From assembly GCA_963677445.2 (NCBI GenBank), contig CAXXGF010000080.1, positions 62,001-126,000 of the forward strand: DNA of 64,000 bases, given 5' to 3'. The position numbers and the translations under genes are program-made. Of the stretch, positions 26,115-34,260 are shown piece by piece. Below the pieces are notes generated by a model. It was not told where the DNA came from. It worked only from the letters and a program-made list of their open reading frames with translations, and searched no databases. The stretch comes from G963677445 sp963677445 (GTDB lineage Bacteria; Bacteroidota; Ignavibacteria; Ignavibacteriales; Melioribacteraceae). Each line of letters opens with the position of its first letter. The first letter of the stretch is position 1.

Positions 26115-26132
26115 TTAACTTAACGCGCATGC

Positions 26133-26188
26133 CCTACAGGGCTTAAATACACTTTTTCTTTTATTACCCCGGGCGTTGCCCGGGGCCT
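26133..26188 (+). repeat. Right part of a triple-hairpin-type repeat interrupted by the IS4 element
   Basis: Reads CCTACAGGGCTT, a spacer, then TTACCCCGGGCGTTGCCCGG-GGCC. With the left flank GCCCTACAG (24484-24492) it rebuilds a first hairpin GCCCTACAGGGC and the TTACCCC..GGGGC second hairpin found in the repeats at 5947, 6089, 9482 and 62147. Confidence 0.55.
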
Positions 26189-26349
26189 GGAGTTTGGCCG
26201 TTTTAGATAAAATATTAGTCTATAATCAAAAGATTCTTTTAAAAAACCCACTTCGTACCAATAATATAATTAACAACGAAGTGGTTAAAATTCATTTTTT
26301 TCTAATAAATCAAATATAGTGCTTAAAAAGCATACGGTAATTCATAGTT

Positions 26350-28010
26350 AGGGTCTACTGAATTTATGCAAAGGTAAATTTGCCTGTAATAGCAGTGTGG
26401 TTCATTATTTGTCTGATATTTTCTAATATTGTTCTCTTAAATAGCGATTTCATAATTCTTATAATGTATTTTAGTAACGACAAAAATAAATTGTCCATTA
26501 TTTTTACATAACGGACAATGTTCATCACAAAAAAGATTGCTCCTATCCAACTTTCAGATGTATCCTGTCTCCTCGCCCCTATTTCACCCAGCCCGTATCC
26601 GTTTCTTCCCTGTCCGAACTTTCCTTCTATTTCGGAGCGTTTGGCATTATCCTTTTTCCTTCTTTGCTTTTCTTCCTCCATCTCTTTCTCCTTTGGCCTG
26701 CCTAATGGCTTGCCATTGGTTTTTATTCCTTTTTCTGATAAATATTTTCTATTCGCCCTTGTTAAATATTTGAGGTCCGTTATTACTACTTCCGGATAAT
26801 AGCCGTAAAACTGATAATACTTCTCAACCTGATATTCCATATCGCTTCCTTCATCATACGCATCCCAACTTAAGTTATCTATCCTCGCAAATCCATCTAT
26901 GAGTGATACGCCGATCTTTGCTCCAAACTCCACTTTAGATTTTGCTTTCCCTCTGACTATTGGTCTTACATAGGGCTGGCTTATATTTACTATTCTGTCT
27001 GATACTCGATGGCTCTTCTTTTTGTACATTTCTTCCTGTTGACTGTAGAGCAATTGTATTACCCAAAATTGTTTCTGCTCTCTTTTGTTTAATGGGAATT
27101 CCTTCCCTTCAAACATATCTAATAATTTATGAATACTCTTGATATTTCTTCTTAAATATCTGATTTGCTTCCCTACTGCTTTCCTGATCTCTCTGTGTGT
27201 TTTATTGCCTTTTTTCGATTCTGACAGGTATTCTTTTGCCGCTCTTTGTCGATAGCTGCGCGGCTTTTTAGTCAAATCTGTTTTTTTGTATAGTATGTCT
27301 ATCAGGTTTTCGCTTATCAGCCTTGCTTCATTTAGCAAATCCAGATCGGTCGGATATTTGATTTTCTGTTCAGCTGCTGTCGCGTCAAGTATCAGTTTCC
27401 CTTGATTTTTACTTGTCTCTTCTTTTTCTTCTCCTGATTCTGGCAGTACCTCTTCTTTATCCGCAGCTTTGGCTTTGACTTCGGTTTTCTTTTTATTTCT
27501 TTCTACTATCTTTAATATCTCTTCTGTCATTTCATCAAACTGCTCATATCCCATTCGCTTCCGTATATGAACCATCAGACTTGGATCAAATGCCGCTTCC
27601 TTCTGGAAACTGGTAAATCCCAGAAAATATTGTATGTAGATGTTTTCCTTTATCTGTTCTAATATTTCTACATCACTATATCCATATTTGTGTTTCAGTA
27701 TTAAAGCGCCGATAACCAGTCTGCCGCTTTTGGCATATCTTCCATGTTTTTTGTCAAAGTTCCTTGAGTAGATTTCTTCCAGCTTTTCCCATGGCATTAG
27801 TTTTGACAATTTCACCCAGCGGTTCTCTGGATCCAAGTCTGCTTCAAATGGGTGTTGAAACTCAAATATTTCTATCTGCTTTGTGTTTTCTATTTTTATC
27901 ATAAGTGCAAGCTTTTTTATTGCAATATATTAATTTCCTTGCACTTTTGCCACTTTTTATTCCTCTATATTATTTTATTACAATAACTTAACACTTTTTC
28001 AGTACACCCT
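26350..28010 (-). mobile_element. IS5-like insertion sequence (about 1660 bp)
   Basis: Ends are AGGGTCTACTGAA (26350-26362) and the reverse complement of AGGGTGTACTGAA (27998-28010), 12 of 13 matching. A possible TA duplication flanks the GGGT...ACCC core. One long transposase frame fills the element. A shortened second copy at 42938-43497 shares both ends, which confirms the boundaries to within 1-2 bp. Confidence 0.85.
26364..27902 (-). CDS. IS5/IS1182-like transposase
   Basis: 512 residues. N-terminal DUF772-type domain ('GRLVIGALILKHKYGYSDVE', 'YIQYFLGF..FQKEAAFDPS'). 'LILDATAAEQKIKYPTDLDL' holds the first catalytic Asp. A variable Lys-rich insertion precedes it (about 140-170). 'GVSLIDGFARIDNLSWDAYD' and 'VVITDLKYL.RANRKYLSEK' probably hold the second Asp, and 'KRSEIEGKFGQGRNGYGL' the Glu (E-G-x-x-G). 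ATG start, intact frame. Subfamily placement between IS5 and IS1182 is by memory. Confidence 0.88.
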   Translation of the reverse strand: MIKIENTKQIEIFEFQHPFEADLDPENRWVKLSKLMPWEKLEEIYSRNFDKKHGRYAKSGRLVIGALILKHKYGYSDVEILEQIKENIYIQYFLGFTSFQKEAAFDPSLMVHIRKRMGYEQFDEMTEEILKIVERNKKKTEVKAKAADKEEVLPESGEEKEETSKNQGKLILDATAAEQKIKYPTDLDLLNEARLISENLIDILYKKTDLTKKPRSYRQRAAKEYLSESKKGNKTHREIRKAVGKQIRYLRRNIKSIHKLLDMFEGKEFPLNKREQKQFWVIQLLYSQQEEMYKKKSHRVSDRIVNISQPYVRPIVRGKAKSKVEFGAKIGVSLIDGFARIDNLSWDAYDEGSDMEYQVEKYYQFYGYYPEVVITDLKYLTRANRKYLSEKGIKTNGKPLGRPKEKEMEEEKQRRKKDNAKRSEIEGKFGQGRNGYGLGEIGARRQDTSESWIGAIFFVMNIVRYVKIMDNLFLSLLKYIIRIMKSLFKRTILENIRQIMNHTAITGKFTFA

Positions 28011-28019
28011 AAATAATGT

Positions 28020-28229
28020 TTAGAACCAATACATCGACATTGTATTATTTTCAAGAATGTTATAATTTGAACGCCATTTTATGCATCTCCGCCAGAGATG
28101 TCTTCCAGATGGTCTATAATATTCTACAATAATGGGATCTATAGAAGGTTCGTTTTTATTTACTTTGCCTAGTAGAGGATTCACAAACCACCCCGGGTAA
28201 TCATATACCTTACAAGATCTCTGATATAC
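28020..28229 (-). pseudogene. 3' fragment of an unidentified gene next to the IS5-like element
   Basis: An open stretch of 69 codons without an ATG, ending in TAA at 28020-28022, reads like real protein: 'YQRSCKVYDYPGWFVNPLLG', then 'KVNKNEPSIDPIIVEYYRPS' and 'GRHLWRRCIKWRSNYNILEN'. It is rich in Trp, Tyr, Pro and Gly, unlike random frames in AT-rich DNA. The preceding in-frame codon is TGA (28230-28232). It lies 10 bp outside the IS and probably represents the tail of a gene whose front was lost. I do not recognise the family. Confidence 0.45.
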
Positions 28230-28315
28230 TCAGATCGATAGAATTTTAATTTTATTGCATATCGTTTATAACAAAAAAAAGATCTTGTCGGGTAATAAAT
28301 GGACAACAACTTCTT

Positions 28316-28372
28316 AGGATATTTTCAAAAATTTCCGAGATTTCATTTAGCGAGAGATAAGGAGTTCTAAAT
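28316..28372 (-). repeat. Segment shared with 9336-9393
   Basis: On the minus strand it begins TTTAGAACTCCTTATCTCTC and aligns to 9336-9393. Its frame reads FRTPYLSLNEISEIFENIL and stays open for about 40 codons to a stop near 28250, just upstream of the gene fragment at 28020-28229, so both may derive from one decayed gene. Confidence 0.4.
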
Positions 28373-28390
28373 CAAATAATATAATGTCAT

Positions 28391-28426
28391 AAAAAAACCT
28401 CCGGGTTTTATAAATCCCGGAGGTTT
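28391..28426 (-). terminator. Terminator of C25 paralog 1
   Basis: AAACCTCCGGG pairs with CCCGGAGGTTT; on the minus strand the stem is followed by a T-run (A's at 28391-28397). Nearly the same stem occurs after the 391-residue gene and paralog 2. Confidence 0.9.
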
Positions 28427-28460
28427 GCAGTAATATTCAATAAATAAAGTGACTTTGGCA

Positions 28461-31400
28461 CTATTTCATCAGCATCATTTTTTTGGTTGTGCCGAATGAC
28501 TGGCCGTCAACGCCTGCTGCTTCGATTGAATAGAAATAAACTCCGCTTGAGAATTTTGAGGCGTCAAATTCCGTTTCATGAAGACCAATCTCAAATTGTC
28601 CGTTGACCAGTTCCGCTACCTGTTGGCCTACAACGTTGTAAACTTTTACGCTTACTTTTGCCGCTACAGGAAGTGCGAATTTGATCTTTGTAGTCGGGTT
28701 AAAGGGGTTAGGATAGTTCTGGCCAAGGCTGAACTCTGTTGGGACAAAGTCAACTTCTACAGTGTTGCTGTATGCGTATGTCCCGTCAAAGTCAACCTGT
28801 TTCAGTCTGTAATAATACGTACCCGATGTCGCGTGATGATCAACAAAGCTGTAGCTATGCGCTTCAGCGCTTGTTCCGTTTCCATCTGTAAATCCGATTG
28901 AGGTAAAGCTGACATCGTCTGAGCTTCTTTCAACTTCGAAACCTTTATTGTTGGTTTCTGTTGCTGTTTCCCAGGTAAGTTCAATTTTTTCGCCTGCTAC
29001 GTTAGCCGCGAATGTTGTGAATTCAACCGGTATAGGACCTGTGTAAGCGATTGATACATCCAGTGATGTAAGCGACGTGTTGGTAACAACAACATCTTTT
29101 GTTTCACCATCCATGATAGTTTCACTTACAATTGTTCCGCCGAACGGATCCTGAACTGTCATTTCGATAGTTCCCGATACTTCAGGAATAGCGATTGTAG
29201 CTGTGAATTCAGTTCCTGTTCCGAGCTGCCACTGAATCTTATGTGTAACAGTTCCATTCATGTTGATATCGCCTGCGCGGAAATCATAAAGTGAAGCCAT
29301 TGACGCGTCAGGAAGTACCATTCTTGAATCGAAAATACCAGCGGGAGGAGCCGGAGGAAGTTCTGCTTCCATAAGGTCCGCGTCGATACCATCTGTTGCG
29401 TTAGGATCGATACCAACCATCATGTCATAAGAAGCATTTCCATCGGTTGCATTTATCGTAATTTCATAAAACGCGTTTGTATTCTCAGCATAAACAGGAT
29501 TTCTCTTAGCGGGCGCCATATTCAAAACCAGCTCCCCTGCCCCGGTTGTTTTCACCCAGTATCCATGACCATAATGTAATTCATCCGAGTTAATATATCC
29601 ATCGGAAAATCCAAAAAATCCGCTTGAGATTATACCTTCCGGAATAGAGGCGATATCGGCAGCCGGAATAGCAAAATGCAATGGTCCGATAAGATTCCAT
29701 CCTTCGGCAACTCCGATATTGCCTGAATGAATCTGGCCGCTCATCTCCTGTCCGCCGGCTTCAGAAAATTTAATCCAGTAACCTTTGCCAATCTCACCTT
29801 CGGTCACATTAATATACCCGTAAACCGGATCAAAAGCGTAAGCGTTGGAAGAAGACGTCGGGAATATCGTGGAAAAACTCATATCACCCGCGAAAACCGG
29901 AAGTGAAACAATATTCCAACCCTCGTCGGTTTGCCAGGTCATATTCATGCCCTTTGAAAAATGTATTTCGAGGACATTAAGTGAACCATTATTAGTTTCA
30001 AATTCTGACTGCTCTTTCATATTGATATTCACAATGCTGCCTCCAAAAGGGTCCGTCAGGTAAAAATTACCATCAGAAAGGTCATTCGGATTCCAGGATA
30101 ACACCATCGGCATTCCATCATCACCAGGCTGGAAACGTACTTTCCAGAGAGCCTGATCATCTGAAATATTTCTAAAATCTTTTAAACTGGCCAAATCTTC
30201 ATTCGGAAGTATCCATCTCGCGTCAAAAGCTCCGAGCGGGGGAACCGGCGGAAGTTCTATTTCCCCGAGTTCCTCATCAATTTCATCCGAGGCAAGGTTA
30301 TTCATTCCGAATTTCAGATTTTCGAAAAGGCCTGTGCCCCCTCCATCCGAAACCTGAAGATTTGCTTCAAACATATAGTTCGGACCGGGAGAACCGGTCA
30401 TATTTATATCACCTTCATAAGGCACAATTGTTTGTCCAAATACCGTCACATGGAGTGTGTCCTCAATAGATGAATAAACCTGGATTATTACTTTGCCGGT
30501 TTCATCAGTTGTGGCAACTTCATAAATTTCTTCCGATGAAAGACATACAGTCGCGTTTGGTTTAGCTATCCCTGTTCCGTAAGCCAGTACAGTGATCTCC
30601 ACTTCATTATACCCGGGCGAAATACTGTTTTCATGCAAAACCTGAACGGGATAAGGAGTTGTTTTCCATACTTGTAAAGCCGGATCACCAAGAGTAACAT
30701 AAACTCTGAAATGATATTCAACCCAATGTTCATTTCCATAAACAGTATACATATATAATTTACCACGGTTCAACACCTGACCCGGTCTGTCCATTCCTTC
30801 CTGGAATAAACCGATATAAATGCCTTTATCATTTTTATTGTTATATGTGGTGTGCGTATTGGAAGTAGGCCCTAAAAAGGCGCATGCTCCGCGGGGCGTC
30901 TCAAGTGATCCTGTCTGAATCCACGCTTCGCCGAAACATGTCTGACTGGCGTTATACATACCTACACCGCAGCCGATACTGGTTACAAAAGGTAATTTCA
31001 TTCCATTGGCCAGATCATAAACATCTTCGACATGCATCCCATAACATGAAGCCGACCATCCTGTGGTCCAGCCTTCCCCCCTGTAATTAAGTATTCCGCG
31101 TCCTTCATCAACCGCGTCAATAACATACTGCACATTAGCCGGGCATGGCCATTTGCTCATTACAGTGTCAATATATGTATAACCCCCATCTTCATACATA
31201 ACCCGGGCTGTGTATCTTTTCGTTTCCACCTGTGACTGATAGGCATTATTCGAGCATACAATAGCTTTCTTCAACCAGCCTGTGCCATCAACAACCGGCT
31301 CCTTCTGGTAATTCAGAAATTTATTCATCATTATCTCAAGTCTTGCATTTCCCTGGTGGGTGAAACGTCCGTACATAACATCGGGAAAATAATCATCCCC

Positions 31401-32412
31401 ATCTATTTCAACAAAATAGTTATCATATACAAAAGTATAATCGTAGGAAATATATTCGACAGGGAAATATCCGTTATCCCCCATAAAAAGTACATATGTG
31501 GGAGGATTCTGCCAGGTTGAATAAGCGTCAGCGATATGCGCTTTAACTATTTCGGGTGTGCTTGCCGAAGCGCCGATTTCGCTGAATTTTGTAATATGCA
31601 CCTCGGCGCCGGCGCTGTGTCTCCATTCAGCATAAGGCTGAAATGTTTCATAATATTCATCCGGCATTATTATCAGCATTACATCATGGGCGCTTTCCAC
31701 CCCGTCAAAATTCCTCTGAAGAACCGATTCATAATTTAACAGGAATCCCCTGTATTGAGCTCCGAATGATGGAGCAATTCCCTTGCTTTTAACAATCTTC
31801 GGATTTTTTGCCTGACCCCGAAGATATTTTACCCTGATAGTCATACTTTCGGTAACTTCAAGTTCTTTTTTTGCCGCGGAATATTTCACCGGGTAAGCGG
31901 CAACTCTCGCGATCCTGAAATCACGAAATATGGCTGGTTCATCATTTGATACTGGATATTCAGGGTAAACAGCTGAACTTCTGTAAGCGGTCGCTTCTTC
32001 AACATACGCCGGTTCATCATCACCTTCCCACCAGCTTTCGCGCGCGGGAGCAAGATTAATATTTTCAAATTTATGAACCGCGCCTTTTTCAAGAACTTCT
32101 ATTTCTATCGCCGCGTCATCCGGAATCGCCAGCACTTCGGCAATATATGGCACTAGCCGGAAAACCAGGCTTAGTCATAAACTTTTCGGTCAGCAGGTCT
32201 GCCTGGTGATATATTTTATCCTCTGAATTAATTTCCCTCATCATAAAACCTGAGAGCTTTATACTAATAGTTGTGCTGCTTTCAGAATCTTCAAGAATTT
32301 GAACTTCCGGTGTGGTATTCTCCGCGCTGCCGTTGAGAGATACCCATTGCGAAAAAATTGTTACAGGCAGAATAGTAAGAAAAAGTAACAAAAACAGATT
32401 TCTAGGTCTCAT
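28461..32412 (-). CDS. Giant C25 (gingipain-like) T9SS protein, paralog 1, one frameshift
   Basis: About 1316 residues after joining two frames. It starts at 32412 with SD GAGGAAACA before the ATG, then a signal peptide (MRPRNLFLLLFLTILPVTIFSQ). The frame breaks at 32154, where one extra T in GGCACTAGCC (paralog 2 has GGCACAGCC) separates 'TKPGFPA' from 'PYIAEVLAIPDDAA'. Order: prodomain; C25 domain with 'DVMLIIMPDEYYETFQPYAE', 'YVLFMGDNGYFP', 'ILNYRGEGWTTGW', the candidate nucleophile in 'VTSIGCGVG', and 'LGDPALQVW'; two copies of a beta module ('ATDGIDADLMEAELPPAPPAG'-like, split LPP-APPAG); 'WNLVSLP'/'GWNLIGP' segments; an Fn3-like 'ELTWETATETNNKGFEVERS'; T9SS tail (LGQNYPNPFNPTTKIKFALP). 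Glu stands where gingipains have His (GHG). Confidence 0.85.
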
Positions 32413-32592
32413 TGTTTCCTCATTGTTTGGTCCCTGAGAAGTAATTATTTGTGTGTTGTATGTGATAATCTGATAATATCATTTCAAATCCGGGATGCAG
32501 GAATAGCTCGGAGTGTTATTAAGTGAGGCTCGTGGAAAGAATATTTTAATGACATTTGTTCACTAATAAAATCATATAAATATGCATCTAAC

Positions 32593-32610
32593 TTATTAAG
32601 ATACAAATTA
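32593..32610 (-). promoter_or_regulatory. Upstream motif shared by three genes of the cluster
   Basis: The plus strand reads TTATTAAGATACAAATTA. Similar words TTTTAAGATACGAATATA (34132-34150) and TTTAAAATACGAATACAA (38379-38397) lie 166-185 bp upstream of three different starts in the same orientation. It may be a promoter element or operator. The remaining upstream gap (32413-32721) shows nothing else. Confidence 0.3.
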
Positions 32611-32721
32611 CATTCATCATTGTAAACGTTTAAGTAAAACTTAATTGATATTTGTCACAAGGGTTACGGCGGGTCAGATTGGGCCTGCTTGACAAGTGAT
32701 ATTTTTTGGCTGAAAAAAAGC

Positions 32722-32759
32722 AAAAAAAACCTCCGGGGTTTTAAAAACCCCGGAGGTTT
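32722..32759 (-). terminator. Terminator of the 391-residue T9SS gene
   Basis: AAACCTCCGGGGTTT pairs with AAACCCCGGAGGTTT, with an A-run at 32722-32729 giving U's on the minus-strand transcript. Confidence 0.9.
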
Positions 32760-32790
32760 ATCGTAATATTTTATAAATAAAGTGACATTG

Positions 32791-33966
32791 TCACTTCATA
32801 AGCATCATTTTTTTTGTGGCGCTGAATGACTGCCCATCCACGCCTGTCGCTTCTATCGTATAGAAATAAACACCGCTTGAGAATTTTGAAGCGTCAAATT
32901 CAACTTCATGAAGGCCTGTCTCAAATTGACCGTTAATCAGCCCGGCAACCTGCTGACCAACAACGTTATAAACTTTCACACCTACTTTTGCCGATACAGG
33001 CAAAGCAAATTTGATCTTCGTAGCCGGATTGAAGGGGTTAGGATAATTCTGACCGAGGCTGAATTCTGTGGGCACAAAGTCAACTTCCACAACTTCGCTG
33101 AATGCGAATGATCCGTCAAAATCGACCTGCTTCAGCCTGTAATAATATTTACCCGCTCTCGCGTTATGGTCAACGAAGCTGTAGCTGTGAGCTTCCGCGC
33201 TGGTGCCGTTCCCATCCATAAATCCGATTGAGGTGAAGTTATCATTATCTGAGCTTCTTTCAACTTCAAAACCTTTGTTGTTGGTTTCTGTAGCTGTTTC
33301 CCAGGTGAGTTCAATATTTTCACCTGATACGTCAGCCTTGAAAGAAGTTATCTCAACTGGAATCGGCGCGGTATAATTTACTGTAATATCAAGTCTGGTA
33401 AGCGCGGTGTTGGTTACAATTACATCTTTTGTTTCACCATCAAATATTGTTTCGTTAACAACAACTCCACCATAAGGATCCCGAAGATTCATTTCAACTT
33501 CTCCCGAAATTCCGGGAATAGAAACAGTAATAGTAAAATTCGGGCCCCCATGCCCGATTTGCCAAAATAACTTATGTTCAATAGCTGCGGTAGTATTCAT
33601 ATCACCCTGCCGAAAATCTCTGTAAGAAGGGGTATAACCATCAGGAAGATATAATACGGCTTCCATTACACCGGCTGGTGGAATCGGTGGAATGATCGAT
33701 TCTCCCAGGTGCGCATCGATTCCATCTGTGGCTGTCGGGTCAATGCCCAGTTGCAGATCCAAATGTGCGCTGTCATCTGTAGCGTGAATATTTATTTCAT
33801 AAAACGCGCTGTCCCATTCTGTAGTGACAGGCTCTATTTTGCCATCTGCAAGCTTCAGAGCCGATGAAAAATTATCAACAGAATTATCTGGTAAGTTACT
33901 CTGTGAAAAAAGTGACGCGGGAAGATACAGTAAAAAAAATAATATAAAAAAGCTGCCATATTTCAT
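32791..33966 (-). CDS. T9SS-sorted secreted protein made of the C25 paralogs' C-terminal modules
   Basis: 391 residues, intact. Strong SD (GGAGGAACGG) before the ATG and a signal peptide (MKYGSFFILFFLLYLPASLF). It then contains one beta module ('ATDGIDAHLGESIIPPIPPA', 'YRDFRQGDMNTTAAIEHKLF', 'GEVEMNLRDPYGG'), the Fn3-like segment ('PVEITSFKADVSGENIELTW') and the T9SS type A tail (LGQNYPNPFNPATKIKFALP). These correspond to the last third of the giant paralogs with no protease part. It lies between paralogs 1 and 2 with its own terminator. Likely a surface or released partner; function unknown. Confidence 0.85.
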   Translation of the reverse strand: MKYGSFFILFFLLYLPASLFSQSNLPDNSVDNFSSALKLADGKIEPVTTEWDSAFYEINIHATDDSAHLDLQLGIDPTATDGIDAHLGESIIPPIPPAGVMEAVLYLPDGYTPSYRDFRQGDMNTTAAIEHKLFWQIGHGGPNFTITVSIPGISGEVEMNLRDPYGGVVVNETIFDGETKDVIVTNTALTRLDITVNYTAPIPVEITSFKADVSGENIELTWETATETNNKGFEVERSSDNDNFTSIGFMDGNGTSAEAHSYSFVDHNARAGKYYYRLKQVDFDGSFAFSEVVEVDFVPTEFSLGQNYPNPFNPATKIKFALPVSAKVGVKVYNVVGQQVAGLINGQFETGLHEVEFDASKFSSGVYFYTIEATGVDGQSFSATKKMMLMK

Positions 33967-34131
33967 CCGTTCCTCCTGGTTGCTTCATTAAAATTATATT
34001 ATAAAAACAATAATAAATTGTGCGAGTCTGTCTGTTCCGGGAAATATTCCTTCCGGCTTTTGATTGTAAGAAGCTGAATCTTTCCTGTTAGCAACTATTT
34101 GTTATAAAGATATCATAACAAAACACCTTGA

Positions 34132-34150
34132 TTTTAAGATACGAATATAT
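34132..34150 (-). promoter_or_regulatory. Upstream motif, second instance
   Basis: TTTTAAGATACGAATATAT, about 166 bp upstream of the 391-residue gene; see 32593-32610. Confidence 0.3.
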
Positions 34151-34191
34151 TTGATCATTTTAAATGGATATTTTTTTTAATGGCGGCATTC

Positions 34192-34229
34192 AAAAAAAAA
34201 CTCCGGGGTTTTAAAAGCCCCGGAGGTTT
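34192..34229 (-). terminator. Terminator of C25 paralog 2
   Basis: ACTCCGGGGTTTT / AAAAGCCCCGGAGGTTT stem with an A9 run on the left (U-tract for the minus strand). Closely related to the terminators at 28391 and 32722. Confidence 0.88.
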
Positions 34230-34260
34230 ATAGTAATATTTTATAAATAAAGTGACATTG

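Larger units (their letters stand above)
24493..26132 (+). mobile_element. Intact IS4-family insertion sequence with an AbrB-like passenger gene (1640 bp)
   Basis: The ends are perfect 19-bp inverted repeats, GCATGCGCGTTAAGTTAAT at 24493-24511 and its reverse complement at 26114-26132. They are flanked by the 7-bp direct duplication CCTACAG (24486-24492 and 26133-26139), a clear target-site duplication. Inside are an AbrB-like gene on the minus strand and the transposase on the plus strand, transcribed divergently; each stop codon touches an inverted repeat, so there is almost no spare DNA. Removing the element and one duplication restores GCCCTACAGGGC, the first hairpin of an intergenic repeat. 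Confidence 0.95.

Noticed and set aside
28578..28901. Antisense frames repeated under each T9SS tail (28578, 32908, 34378, 38669)
   Set aside because: They recur only because the underlying sense sequence is duplicated; no SD and no independent conservation.
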